Shown here: piece by piece, positions 34,200 to 42,640 of the stretch
Layout: each line of letters starts with the position of its first letter
Numbering within the stretch: position 1 is the stretch's first letter
Source of the DNA: Brevibacillus borstelensis
Lineage (GTDB): Bacteria; Bacillota; Bacilli; Brevibacillales; Brevibacillaceae
Reading direction: 5' to 3'
Length of the DNA: 64,000 nucleotides
Assembly: GCF_003710865.1 (NCBI RefSeq)
Contig: NZ_RHHO01000002.1
Location: 124,001 to 188,000, forward strand
The notes under the pieces: generated by a model
Told to the model about the DNA's origin: nothing
What the model saw: only the letters and a program-made list of their open reading frames with translations
Database searches by the model: none
Made by a program: the position numbers and the translations under genes

Positions 34200-35037
34200 C
34201 GTAAAGCCAAACTGGTGCCCGGGCTGTGGAGACTTCTCCGTACAGGCATCGATTCAACGCGCTGCTGCTAACGTAGGTCTCGAACCTGAACAATTGGCAG
34301 TCGTATCCGGTATCGGGTGCTCCGGACGTATTTCCGGTTACATCAATTGCTACGGCTTCCACGGCGTGCACGGTCGTGCACTTCCAATCGCGCAAGGTCT
34401 GAAAATGGCGAACCGCGAGCTGACTGTTATCGCTGCCGGCGGTGACGGTGACGGTTTCGCGATCGGTATGGGCCACACTGTTCATGCGATCCGCCGCAAT
34501 ATGAACATCACCTATATCGTAATGGACAACCAAATCTACGGTTTGACAAAAGGTCAAACGTCTCCACGTTCCGCGACCGGTTTCGTAACCAAGTCGACTC
34601 CGGCTGGTTCGATTGAATCTGCCATTTCTCCAGTTGAATTGGCTCTGTCTGTCGGCGCTACCTTTGTAGCCCAATCCTTCTCCAGCGACCTGAAAGGGTT
34701 GACTGAACTGATCGAAATGGGTATCAAGCATGAGGGCTTCTCTCTGATCAACGTATTCAGTCCTTGTGTAACCTACAACAAGGTAAACACCTATGACTGG
34801 TTCAAAGAAAACATTGTGCCGGTAGACACCATCGAAGGCTATGATCCGCATGACCGCATCAAAGCGATGGCTACTTCCATGCAGTACAAAGGCCTGTTGA
34901 CCGGTCTGATCTACCAAAACACAGAACAAAAAGCTTACGAGCAGCTGGTAACCGGATTTAAAGAAGAATCCTTGGCTGGTCAAGATATTCGCATGAGCGA
35001 AGAAGACTTTGCGAAACTGGTAGCTGAATTCGCGTAA
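34171..35037 (+). CDS. korB: 2-oxoacid:ferredoxin oxidoreductase, beta subunit
   Basis: The 288-residue subunit has the N-terminal cluster motif NWCPGCGDF and the thiamine-diphosphate/Mg site GDGDGFAIGMGHTVHAIRRN. DNQIYGLTKGQTSPRS is characteristic of KorB/PorB. It overlaps the end of korA by 29 bases, so translation is coupled. It has few cysteines (WCPGC, GC, NC, PC), consistent with a single iron-sulfur cluster. A strong terminator follows. Confidence 0.93.
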   Translation: MATLKEFRNNVKPNWCPGCGDFSVQASIQRAAANVGLEPEQLAVVSGIGCSGRISGYINCYGFHGVHGRALPIAQGLKMANRELTVIAAGGDGDGFAIGMGHTVHAIRRNMNITYIVMDNQIYGLTKGQTSPRSATGFVTKSTPAGSIESAISPVELALSVGATFVAQSFSSDLKGLTELIEMGIKHEGFSLINVFSPCVTYNKVNTYDWFKENIVPVDTIEGYDPHDRIKAMATSMQYKGLLTGLIYQNTEQKAYEQLVTGFKEESLAGQDIRMSEEDFAKLVAEFA

Positions 35038-35073
35038 GCATGCATATTCGCACCTTTTGATGAAAAGCATGAG

Positions 35074-35106
35074 AAAAACCTCTCCGGGTGATGGAGAGGT
35101 TTTTTT
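35074..35106 (+). terminator. Terminator after korB
   Basis: AAAAACCTCTCC (35074-35085) pairs with GGAGAGGTTTTT around a 7-base loop, ending in seven T. The A-run on the left arm lets it act in both directions for the convergent gene on the other strand. Confidence 0.9.
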
Positions 35107-35136
35107 GATGGCTGCGGAGTGCTCTTCCAGAATGCG

Positions 35137-36177
35137 TCACGATGTCGGTTTCCCGCGGATTTGCTGGATAAACAGCATCAGGAGGAACAAGATTACGAGT
35201 TGTCCAAACATGGGATAAAGAAGACGAAGCAAGGGACCAAAACCGATGAAGCTGATGGCGTATCCGACCAGCAGGATGCCTGCTACAATCGTATAGCGGC
35301 GTAGGCCTGTTGCCTTCTTGATCTGTTCGGAGAGGCCGAAAACATTCGCGACGAGCGTTGAGAATATTTCCGTGTAGACCAAAATCGAGAAGAAAAACGG
35401 AATCCCTTTGCCGAGGCCCTGCAGCAGAGCGATCATGGGCATCTCTGCGTGGCCGATCGCCGGCATGCGAACGGACATCGAAGCATAGGCCAACAGCAAA
35501 AGAATGCCAATGCCCAAACCGCCCAGTATGCCTCCCCATATCAGCGGTCTCTCGCTAAAGCTGTGACGACCGATTGGAACGAGCACAGCTTGTGTCAGCG
35601 AGATATTTAAGGCAACATAGTAGAGAGGGGAGCTCAGCCAGGCCCAAGGCTTGACGGCTTCGATCAGGGGCTCGTCATCCAGCCAAGGCCGGGAATATAG
35701 AAATACGAGCAGGGTAAAGCCGATCAAAAGGGGGACGAACAAGCTGTTGACGGAATGAATGGCAAACAAGCCTTTTCGTGCCACCAAAAAAATCAGGATC
35801 ATGCTTACCCAAATCCCGAGCTGCGGAGATAATTGGAAAGACTCCAGGAAGACAGCTCCAGTTGCAGCCAGCATCACTGAGGTTGTTCCAAACAACACAG
35901 TCAAGAGCAGCATGTTGAAGATAGTACCGACGGGTCGTCCAAACAAATAGGTACTCAGGTCCTGGTAAGAATCGGCCTGAATCCGATAGGATAGCACCAT
36001 GACCCGGATTCCGCCCCAGATAAACAAGCCGGTGGCAAGCAGAATGCCTACCAGCCCCTGAGAGCCATACTGAACAAAAAACTCAACAATTTCTTTGCCG
36101 GAAGCAAAGCCTGCTCCCACCACCGTACCGATATACGTAAAGGCAATTTGCAGTGCGGCCTTCCAAGAACGCTGCAT
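35137..36177 (-). CDS. ykvI: YkvI-family membrane protein (LeuT-fold transporter-like)
   Basis: The 346-residue protein has about ten hydrophobic helices and begins MQRSWKAALQIAFTYIGTVV followed by GAGFASGKEIVEFF, the YkvI signature near an unwound first helix typical of LeuT-fold transporters. AGGAGG lies eight bases before the ATG on the minus strand. It is convergent with korB and divergent from the next gene. It may move an amino acid or small solute; no substrate evidence is visible. Confidence 0.85.
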   Translation of the reverse strand: MQRSWKAALQIAFTYIGTVVGAGFASGKEIVEFFVQYGSQGLVGILLATGLFIWGGIRVMVLSYRIQADSYQDLSTYLFGRPVGTIFNMLLLTVLFGTTSVMLAATGAVFLESFQLSPQLGIWVSMILIFLVARKGLFAIHSVNSLFVPLLIGFTLLVFLYSRPWLDDEPLIEAVKPWAWLSSPLYYVALNISLTQAVLVPIGRHSFSERPLIWGGILGGLGIGILLLLAYASMSVRMPAIGHAEMPMIALLQGLGKGIPFFFSILVYTEIFSTLVANVFGLSEQIKKATGLRRYTIVAGILLVGYAISFIGFGPLLRLLYPMFGQLVILFLLMLFIQQIRGKPTS

Positions 36178-36223
36178 GACAAACCTCCTGTCCCACTTAC
36201 TTCATCCTATGAGAGAGGAAGCG

Positions 36224-36985
36224 ATGAATATGCTCCTTACTGTCCTGGGGTTTCAGTCCCCTTATCCGGGCCCTGCCGGAGCGACTCCCGGCTACCTGAT
36301 TCAGACCGCATATACCAACCTTCTGCTCGATTGCGGGAGTGGTGTATTAGCTCAGCTTACCCGTCATCTGCCGGTTTACGATCTGGATGCGCTCATCCTT
36401 TCCCATTATCACCATGATCACGTAGCCGATGTCGGCGTATTGCAGTACGGCCTCATGGTCCATCAATTATTTGGCCAGCGGGACAAAGAGTCTCCGCTGC
36501 CGATTTACGCTCCGGGCAAACCTGCTGAAAAAACGGCGGAACTGGTGTACCGCGATGCGACTCGTTTTTACCCGGTAGATGAAACGACAACTTTGACGAT
36601 CGGGGATATCCGCGTCTCATTCCTCCGCACCGATCATGGAGATGGCGACCCTTGCCATGCAATCCGATTGGAATCGTCGGGAAAAACGATTGTATATGGA
36701 GCAGACAGCGGTCCGGGAACGGATTGGACACCGTTCGCCAGCCAGGCCGATTTGTTTATTTGCGAGGGTACTTATCTGGAGCGAAACAAGCCTGCACGCC
36801 CAAATGGACATCTGAGCGTTGGGCAGGCGGCGGAATGGGCGGAGAGACTGCGCTGCGGCTCCCTTCTCATCACTCATCTGTTTCACGAGTACACAGAAGA
36901 GGAAGTGCGGCAAGAAGCGAAAGCGTACCGGAGCGGCACTTGTTATGTAGCAAAAATCGGTTTGCAGATAGATCTATCGGTATAG
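36224..36985 (+). CDS. Metallo-beta-lactamase-fold hydrolase, YhfI-like
   Basis: The 253-residue protein has the metal motif SHYHHDHVADV (HxHxDH) preceded by LLLDCGSGV. Later ligands are DHGDGDP, YGADSG and LITHLFHEYTEE. The pattern resembles the RNase Z/YhfI branch of small cytoplasmic hydrolases, possibly a phosphodiesterase. ATG 36224 has AGAGG five bases upstream; ATG 36230 would remove two residues. It is divergent from the YkvI gene and 20 bases before mnmM, so probably co-transcribed with it. Confidence 0.83.
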   Translation: MNMLLTVLGFQSPYPGPAGATPGYLIQTAYTNLLLDCGSGVLAQLTRHLPVYDLDALILSHYHHDHVADVGVLQYGLMVHQLFGQRDKESPLPIYAPGKPAEKTAELVYRDATRFYPVDETTTLTIGDIRVSFLRTDHGDGDPCHAIRLESSGKTIVYGADSGPGTDWTPFASQADLFICEGTYLERNKPARPNGHLSVGQAAEWAERLRCGSLLITHLFHEYTEEEVRQEAKAYRSGTCYVAKIGLQIDLSV

Positions 36986-37005
36986 AAAGAGAGGAGAGAA
37001 GCAAG

Positions 37006-37566
37006 ATGTTTCCCAATGTCTTGGAAGTAGCACGAACATTAATACGGGAGAGAGTTGCTGCCGGGGAAACGGTGATCGACGCAACGATGGGAAACGGGAA
37101 CGACACCCTGTTCCTTGCTCGTCATGTGGGTGAAACCGGCAAGGTAATCGCTTATGATATCCAACCCCAAGCCATGGAGAAAACAAAAGAACGCCTCGAG
37201 CGAGAGGGAGTCCTCGAACGGGTCGAGATGAAATTGGCGAGCCACGAGGAGATGACGCAGCTGACGGGGCCGGTCGGGGCGATTATGTTCAACCTGGGGT
37301 ATTTGCCAGGGGGAAACAAAGAGATCACGACCCAGGCAGCGACTACGATCCGGGCGATCGAAGCGGGTCTGTCCCTTTTGAAGCCCGGCGGAATTATGAC
37401 CGTCATGGTTTATTGGGGGCATCCGGCTGGCTCCGCTGAAAAGGAAGCGGTGCAGTTATATTGCTCGCAACTCAGCCAATTGGAATTTTTGGTGCTCCAA
37501 TACCAGTATCTCAATCAGCAGAACCAGGCCCCTTTTTTGCTGGCGATAGAACGGAGAGAAATGTGA
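37006..37566 (+). CDS. mnmM: tRNA 5-(aminomethyl)uridine-34 methyltransferase MnmM (YtqB)
   Basis: The 186-residue class I methyltransferase (rRNA_methylase/PF06962 type) has the SAM-binding motif VIDATMGNGNDTLFLA (about 27-42). The family segment MFNLGYLPGGNKEI and the C-terminal VYWGHPAGS also fit. B. subtilis YtqB, the family member I recognise here, methylates the wobble aminomethyl-uridine of tRNAs. The open frame runs back to 36652 inside the preceding gene, but GAGGAGAG sits before ATG 37006 and the family N-terminus starts there. Confidence 0.87.
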   Translation: MFPNVLEVARTLIRERVAAGETVIDATMGNGNDTLFLARHVGETGKVIAYDIQPQAMEKTKERLEREGVLERVEMKLASHEEMTQLTGPVGAIMFNLGYLPGGNKEITTQAATTIRAIEAGLSLLKPGGIMTVMVYWGHPAGSAEKEAVQLYCSQLSQLEFLVLQYQYLNQQNQAPFLLAIERREM

Positions 37567-37789
37567 GGAGCGTTTTGCCATTTACGGAGGCCTGATTTTT
37601 GTATTTCGCAGCTTTGGACTGGCGGCAGAGATTTTTTCTTTCCCGGGCAAGCGCATGTTCCGACAACCTTAAAAAAGAATGCAAAAGGGTGTCGAAGGAG
37701 CAAACAAACATGTTCGGGAAAATAGGCACGCCCTTCCCGGGTCATATACATACCCTATGATGAGGAATGCATCAAGGGGGCAAAACTCC
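37567..37789 (+). promoter_or_regulatory. Gap with possible sporulation promoter before the YheC/D gene
   Basis: The 223-base gap has no supported gene. CATACCCTA (37749-37757) fits the SigK -10 pattern CATAnnnTA. The nearest AC -35 candidate (37728) is 19 bases away, slightly too far, so the call is weak. CATATACAT at 37743 overlaps and resembles SigE -10 boxes. Confidence 0.3.
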
Positions 37790-38869
37790 GTGAATAAAGT
37801 CGGAATCATGCTGGATTGGAACATCATCCAACACGGCATCAACGGCAAAAAATCGTATGAACGACTGCCTTATTATGTGGAAATCGGGAGAGAATTAGGT
37901 CTTGAGCCAGTCTTTTTTCATCCTCGCCATGTCTTGTCGAACGGAAAGGTGAAAGGCTATTTTTGGAATGGGAGCCGCTTGGTTCCGAGAGTGGTTCCTG
38001 TGCCGCGGGTTATCCATAACCGCGTGTTGACAGGAGACCTGAAAGCCCGTCAAGTAATCAGAAGCCTGAGTAAGACACAGCTCGTTTTTAACGGTTTGGT
38101 CGTCAGAGACAAGCGGAAAGTCCATCAAATGCTTTGGAAAAACCCGCAAGTGCGCAGCTATTTGCCCCATACGGTCCCTTATTCAAGAGACAACCTGCGT
38201 CATTTCCTCGACCGCTATCGAATCGTCTACGTGAAACCATCGATTGGTTCGGTAGGAATCGGAGTGGTTCGCATCGAGCGAGAGGGGGACCATTACCATT
38301 TCATCTCTTCACAGTATCGAAAAGTATTGTCTCGGCAAGGTCTGATTGTGGAGCTTGCCAGGTGGATCGGAAACAAACGGTACTTGATCCAGCAAGGTAT
38401 CCCTCTGGCCCGGTATGAAGGCAAAACATTTGACATACGGGTCTCCGTGCAAAAAAACCGGGAGCAGAAGTGGTCTGTAAGCGGAATGGTTGCGAAAGTG
38501 GCCAATCAAAAGAACAAGCTGAGCAATTTGGCTCGCGGAGGTAGAGCTTTCCCTCTGGAGACCGTTTTGAGAGAGAGTTTTTCTCCTGAGCAGCAGAAGG
38601 AAATCATCGAAAGGATCGGGCTTGCAGCGATACAGTTGGCCAGGCAGTATGAAAGCTACTACCCTTCGCTTGCCGATTTGGGAATGGACATGGGGATTGA
38701 TGGGAAAGGGAACCCCTATCTCATCGAGATCAATATTCGAGATCAGCGCTACTCCTTTTATAGCGCGGGGGAAATGGCAATGTTTAAGCAGACCTATCGC
38801 CATCCCCTTGAATACGCCAGCTCCCTGATGAGAGGGATGGTTCCGTCTATCAGAAAAAGCAGCCAGTAA
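37790..38869 (+). CDS. YheC/YheD-family spore-associated ATP-grasp protein
   Basis: The 359-residue protein begins MNKVGIMLDWNIIQHGINGK. It has an ATP-grasp fold: nucleotide-binding strand YVKPSIGSVGIGVVRIE, TFDIRVSVQKN, and metal-site LIEINIRDQRYSFY. The YheC/YheD group includes endospore coat-associated proteins; the ligase product is unknown. GTG 37790 has AAGGGGG nine bases upstream; ATG codons at 37757 are in frame but lack a site. A divergent sporulation function is supported only by family knowledge and a weak promoter match. It is followed by a bidirectional terminator. Confidence 0.82.
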   Translation: MNKVGIMLDWNIIQHGINGKKSYERLPYYVEIGRELGLEPVFFHPRHVLSNGKVKGYFWNGSRLVPRVVPVPRVIHNRVLTGDLKARQVIRSLSKTQLVFNGLVVRDKRKVHQMLWKNPQVRSYLPHTVPYSRDNLRHFLDRYRIVYVKPSIGSVGIGVVRIEREGDHYHFISSQYRKVLSRQGLIVELARWIGNKRYLIQQGIPLARYEGKTFDIRVSVQKNREQKWSVSGMVAKVANQKNKLSNLARGGRAFPLETVLRESFSPEQQKEIIERIGLAAIQLARQYESYYPSLADLGMDMGIDGKGNPYLIEINIRDQRYSFYSAGEMAMFKQTYRHPLEYASSLMRGMVPSIRKSSQ

Positions 38870-38912
38870 AAAAAGCAGACCTGTTTGCCGAAAGGCCAGG
38901 CCTGCTTTTTTC
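38868..38912. terminator. Bidirectional terminator between the ATP-grasp gene and darB
   Basis: A left arm AAAAGCAG-CCTG pairs with CAGG-CTGCTTTT (within 38871-38908), flanked by A-run on the left and T-run on the right. It can serve both convergent genes. Confidence 0.85.
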
Positions 38913-38933
38913 TTTTAGCAAAAATGAGGGACA

Positions 38934-39410
38934 CTATGTAGCATCAGATGGAGTGGCCTGATTTTCTGCCGCCGGGTAAGGAAGTTGGCGGAAATGGCGA
39001 TATGCCACTGCCAGGATGGATTTTCGCGTCAGGATGCCCTGGAAAACCCCTTCTTCGTCCTCAATACATATAAATGGATGGTTGATCGACATTTCCAACG
39101 CTTTCAAAAACTCCTCAGAATTCTTCATCCGGGCAATTTTGGTCGTCATCACCTCATCGACTGTATAATCATCCATTTTTTCATATTCAAATCGTTCCAA
39201 GCCCAAGATTTTGTTTAAAATATTCGTTGTGCTGACCTGACCGTGCAGGCGATAGGAGTGATCCAATACGGGAATTGCCGAATAGCCAGACTTGATGAGT
39301 ACGAGCAGGGCATGTTCCAAAGAATTCCCCAGTTGTACGTGAGCTACTTTTGTCGACGCAATTACGAGATCTTTTATTTTTGTATGGAGCAGTTGCCAGT
39401 CCGGATTCAA
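38934..39410 (-). CDS. darB: CBS-pair protein DarB/CbpB (YkuL), c-di-AMP receptor type
   Basis: The 158-residue protein consists of two CBS domains: KVAHVQLGNSLEHALLVLIK with SAIPVLDHSYRLHGQ, then TVDEVMTTKIARM with FICIEDEEGVFQGILTRKSI. This order matches B. subtilis DarB/YkuL and Listeria CbpB, which bind cyclic di-AMP and, when free, stimulate Rel and pyruvate carboxylase. The open frame extends to 39548, but TTG 39410 has AAAGGTGG ten bases upstream and gives the family N-terminus. It converges on the ATP-grasp gene. Confidence 0.87.
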   Translation of the reverse strand: MNPDWQLLHTKIKDLVIASTKVAHVQLGNSLEHALLVLIKSGYSAIPVLDHSYRLHGQVSTTNILNKILGLERFEYEKMDDYTVDEVMTTKIARMKNSEEFLKALEMSINHPFICIEDEEGVFQGILTRKSILAVAYRHFRQLPYPAAENQATPSDAT

Positions 39411-39699
39411 ACAACGTCCACCACCTTTCTCTACATTGGCGAACCTGATTCGCCTTATGTGGTTCACCTCTATGATACCGTATGGAGAGAGGGAAGGGTA
39501 GGGCTGCGTGCAAACAAAACAAAGATGCCCGGCAAAACAGCCGGGCAAATATCGAGGTGTGGAACAAACGTCCCTTACCCTGTAGTATGCAGGATCGCAG
39601 GGCTATTTACACTAGGATTTTGTAGGAAAACAGGCGTAACTTTTTTACCGGTTCAATCGTCTTACTGATGGATCCCCTTTTGCTAGGAGCTGTGTTGCC
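39411..39699. other. Divergent gap with two hairpins upstream of darB
   Basis: No gene is supported in this 289-base gap. GCCCGGC (39527-39533) and GCCGGGC (39540-39546) form a perfect 7-base GC stem with a 6-base loop; in the darB direction it is followed by a T-rich stretch. A second stem GGCGAA/TTCGCC (39439-39455) lies near the darB ribosome site. I found no convincing -35/-10 pair on either strand. Confidence 0.5.
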
Positions 39700-40407
39700 A
39701 TGCGAAAAACAATTTGGGGGGCTGTTGCCCTGTTCATGATCTTATCTGCAGGAGCCGGTTTTTTTGTGGGCAGACAGTTATCTTTGCACGGCTCAGGATT
39801 TGATCGCGCCCAAATGTCTGAAGTCCCCGACTGGCTCGTGGAGGATTTGCGCAAAGAGCTGGATGAAAGCGTGCGCAATCTGGTTGTTCCTGCCCAAATT
39901 ACAGTTGTCCCTATAGGGATAAGGAAAATAGACGCATCTATAAAGCCCTCTTCGGCGACTGAGGGTACGCCGGATGCTCCTGATCTGCTCGCGGCTGTAA
40001 AACTGCCAGAGGGACTAGGGGCGACAATCCTGTACGAACGCCGAAATGGTGACTATGAAGCTGTATTCAGCAAGCAGGAGAGCGTATACAGCTATCAGGT
40101 TGTCGGGGAGGATTACTTGGTTCTGACGACAGACATCTCCGCTGTGCAAGGAGATGAGCGTGCCTTATACGTGATTCATAAGACGCCCGAAGGTTATCAT
40201 GAGGCCTGGAGCGGTATCGCCCACCGCCGCAATCAACAAGAGACGATGGATGTGCTCGATGCCACCGTAAAGCTGGACCCAGAGGGAAAAACCATGGTTT
40301 ATTTCAGTTTGGAACGCACTTTGGACCAGACGGGAGTCGCTTTGATGGAGAAGAGCTCCTACCAGCTTCTGCGTTACAATGAACGGACCCATCGCTTTGA
40401 AAAGTGA
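39700..40407 (+). CDS. Membrane-anchored protein of unknown function
   Basis: The 235-residue protein has one N-terminal hydrophobic segment (IWGAVALFMILSAGAGFFVG, about 5-24) that could be a signal anchor. A predicted outer domain of mixed strands and helices follows, with no cysteines and no motif I recognise. AGGAGC lies 12 bases before ATG 39700. It is flanked by a divergent CBS protein and a convergent acyltransferase. Codon use is ordinary for the window. I cannot assign a function; the only support for it being real is its clean start, length and hairpin at the end. Confidence 0.75.
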   Translation: MRKTIWGAVALFMILSAGAGFFVGRQLSLHGSGFDRAQMSEVPDWLVEDLRKELDESVRNLVVPAQITVVPIGIRKIDASIKPSSATEGTPDAPDLLAAVKLPEGLGATILYERRNGDYEAVFSKQESVYSYQVVGEDYLVLTTDISAVQGDERALYVIHKTPEGYHEAWSGIAHRRNQQETMDVLDATVKLDPEGKTMVYFSLERTLDQTGVALMEKSSYQLLRYNERTHRFEK

Positions 40408-40409
40408 AA

Positions 40410-40432
40410 GGCGCCTAAGTTGTTTAGGCGCC
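40410..40432. terminator. Hairpin across the convergent gene ends
   Basis: GGCGCCTAA (40410-40418) pairs with TTAGGCGCC (40424-40432). The right arm contains the last codons and stop of the minus-strand acyltransferase. T-runs are weak on both sides, so termination may be partial. Confidence 0.6.
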
Positions 40433-41560
40433 ATGTGTGTTTATTTGTACCCGTCTACGGCTCTTGCGTTTTGGCCTTTGGTTCCAGAAGGAAATCAGGG
40501 TGTGCTCATACAGGAAAATACACAATGGCGGGGTAATTACAAACATTGCCGCCATTAAGACCGGAGTTGACCAATTCAGCCGGAAGATGACGTAGCTCTC
40601 CAGCAGGAATAGGATCAGCGGATGCACAAGGTAGATGGCCATATTATACCTCGCCCATTTGGACAGCCATTCGCTGAGCGCCGGTAGTTTGCCAAGATAC
40701 CGGGAGAGCGGATAAAAACTGACCAGGAAGCTCGTCGTATAGATCAAGTAAATCGGATCAAAAATATTCAGGCTCTGTTCATAACTGATGTGGTTGTTCA
40801 AATAGCGGTACGCGATCCAAACGCCCAGACTGATTGTCAAGATCCATGCTGGCAGCTTGATGCGATCTGTCCAGAGCCGCCATTTATCCACATGAAGTCC
40901 GGCATATGCCCCCAGTGCGAAAGTAAAGAAGTACATATAGACGTAATTTTGACCGCTTACGTATCCGTGCTCGATCAGAGAGAGCAGCGGGCCCGCAGAC
41001 CAATCGATTGCCCACTGAGGATCGGCAAATAAATAGTGGAATGCGACGTACAGCGCATTTTGCAAGAAAAACAGCAGAGCGACCATCCAAAAGCGCAAAT
41101 ACCGCTCAAACCACTCCTTGCAAACAAAAAAGAGCAAATTCAGCTGCAGATATAACGGAATATAATATAAATGATAAAAAGAACTGCCGGTTAGCAGGCT
41201 GTGAAAAAATTGTGGAGCCAATTGGGCCACGTTAACGGTTTGCAGCTTGAAAACTGTATAAATCGCCGTCCAAATGATATAGGGAAGAACGATGACTCTC
41301 CAGCGCTTTCGCCAGAATGCCCCCCAGTCGACCTGGCGTTTCTGATACCAGTAAAAAAGCAGCATCCCCGTTGCAAAGATAAACAGCGAGCGTCCAAACC
41401 GCAGCAATATGAGCAAGACAGCCTCGATGTCCGTATTCCAGGGATACTCGCTCTGTGTCTGAATAAAGAAACCCAGAATATGAATGACCAATACGGTAGC
41501 AGCCCCAAAAACAAAAAGGGCATTCAGATCCTGAAAAGTCCCCTTTCGATTGCTATTCAT
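40424..41560 (-). CDS. Acyltransferase family 3 membrane protein
   Basis: The 378-residue protein has about ten membrane helices and the acyltransferase-3 pattern: LNALFVFGAATVLVIHILGFF at the N-terminus with the conserved histidine, then RSLFIFATGMLLFYWYQKR. Such proteins O-acetylate or succinylate cell-surface sugars or lipids. ATG 41560 follows AGGAGGAGAT; the open frame extends to 41587. The C-terminus is basic (RPKRKSRRR). The acceptor is unknown; surface polysaccharide is a guess from family. Confidence 0.87.
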   Translation of the reverse strand: MNSNRKGTFQDLNALFVFGAATVLVIHILGFFIQTQSEYPWNTDIEAVLLILLRFGRSLFIFATGMLLFYWYQKRQVDWGAFWRKRWRVIVLPYIIWTAIYTVFKLQTVNVAQLAPQFFHSLLTGSSFYHLYYIPLYLQLNLLFFVCKEWFERYLRFWMVALLFFLQNALYVAFHYLFADPQWAIDWSAGPLLSLIEHGYVSGQNYVYMYFFTFALGAYAGLHVDKWRLWTDRIKLPAWILTISLGVWIAYRYLNNHISYEQSLNIFDPIYLIYTTSFLVSFYPLSRYLGKLPALSEWLSKWARYNMAIYLVHPLILFLLESYVIFRLNWSTPVLMAAMFVITPPLCIFLYEHTLISFWNQRPKRKSRRRVQINTHGA

Positions 41561-41582
41561 ATCTCCTCCTAAAGCTTTTAAC

Positions 41583-41608
41583 AGCACGTTTTATCCACGT
41601 GCTTTTTT
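41583..41608 (+). terminator. Plus-strand terminator between two minus-strand genes
   Basis: AGCACGT (41583-41589) pairs with ACGTGCT (41597-41603) with a 7-base loop and is followed by a run of T on the plus strand. On the minus strand no T-run follows. Its orientation is opposite to both neighbouring genes. Confidence 0.6.
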
Positions 41609-41630
41609 CTGGTTGCCAGGAAATACGTTT

Positions 41631-42479
41631 TTACGGTTCGGCTGTTAATTTCCAGTCTGGTTTACGCAACTCTTCCGCTGTAAATGCAAATAAGTCAAGC
41701 CTTTCTGCCAAATGGACACGAGACTCGGAAAGTGTTTGCGCATCAACGGCAAACGCTGCAGGCTGTACGGGCCATTCTGATTGAATGGCAGCAAGCAGCC
41801 GTTCTTTGACGTCGGCTACAGAGACGCTTTTGCCGGTGAGGGCATCAATACTGCCCACTGTTTTTCCGTCAATAAAGGGGATCGGCTTGTTTTTCTCCAT
41901 TTCAGCCAGGCCGGCCAAATCGTAAAAATGTTCCATCCACTCTCCGCGGGGCTGGTCTTCCACATTGATGCACAACTGCAGGATGGAACCAAAACGAGTG
42001 CGGCGCTGAGCCATGCCGCCGATTTTTTTTCCGTGAATCGAAAAATCATACTCTCCGGCACAGTAAGAGCCTGTCACCTCCCCGAACTCGATGACACCGT
42101 AGTCACGCAGTCCGACTGCGAGCAAGCCGGTAACGAAGCGGAAAAATGCATCGATAGAGATGGTGGTATCGGGCAGCAAACAGGCCAAGTTTAGCACACC
42201 AGCATCGAGCGGGACACAGGCGCCGCCGGAAGACCGCAGCACACAGCCAAAGCCTTGCTGTCCAAAATGGCGTAAAGCGTCCTCCAACCGGGGGAGCTTG
42301 GCATCGCGCCGCCCCAGGTACAGGGCTTTGTCATACACCCACAAATGTAAAATGGGGGCTGCTCCATCTCTCTTCATCTGAGCCGCCAACGCTTCGTCAC
42401 GGGAGAGAGGCTCAAGCGGGCTTTCCCGGTAGATGCCCGAATCCATCCACAAAAACGGCTGGTTTACAAGAAATGACAT
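41631..42479 (-). CDS. lipL: Octanoyl-[GcvH]:protein N-octanoyltransferase LipL
   Basis: The 282-residue protein has the lipoate-ligase/octanoyltransferase fold. Recognition segments are [38 protein letters not shown] (Cys140 as the likely acyl-thioester cysteine) and AQRR. The order matches LipL, which moves octanoyl groups from GcvH to E2 subunits. ATG 42479 follows GGGAAGGGG on the minus strand; an upstream TTG 42500 overlaps that site. LipM is the main alternative; the SYCxGxYD segment favours LipL. Confidence 0.83.
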   Translation of the reverse strand: MSFLVNQPFLWMDSGIYRESPLEPLSRDEALAAQMKRDGAAPILHLWVYDKALYLGRRDAKLPRLEDALRHFGQQGFGCVLRSSGGACVPLDAGVLNLACLLPDTTISIDAFFRFVTGLLAVGLRDYGVIEFGEVTGSYCAGEYDFSIHGKKIGGMAQRRTRFGSILQLCINVEDQPRGEWMEHFYDLAGLAEMEKNKPIPFIDGKTVGSIDALTGKSVSVADVKERLLAAIQSEWPVQPAAFAVDAQTLSESRVHLAERLDLFAFTAEELRKPDWKLTAEP

Positions 42480-42572
42480 AGGAAACCCCTTCCCGGTCAA
42501 GAATCGCTACCATTATAACTCTGAACGCCATTCATTTCTAGTGATCTTCTACACGCAATTTTTGCCGCGAAT

Positions 42573-42629
42573 AAAAAAACCGTTTCCGGCTGGCGGCCAC
42601 AAGCGGACCGCACAACCGACGGAAACGGT
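42573..42629 (-). terminator. Terminator of the S-layer-homology gene
   Basis: On the minus strand ACCGTTTCCG pairs with CGGAAACGGT across a structured 30-base loop and is followed by a run of T (plus-strand A-run 42573-42579). Confidence 0.85.
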
Positions 42630-42640
42630 GATATCGAAAC

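Noticed and set aside
36652-37005. N-terminal extension of the mnmM frame
   Set aside because: It overlaps the preceding hydrolase in another frame; the ribosome site and family N-terminus place the start at 37006.
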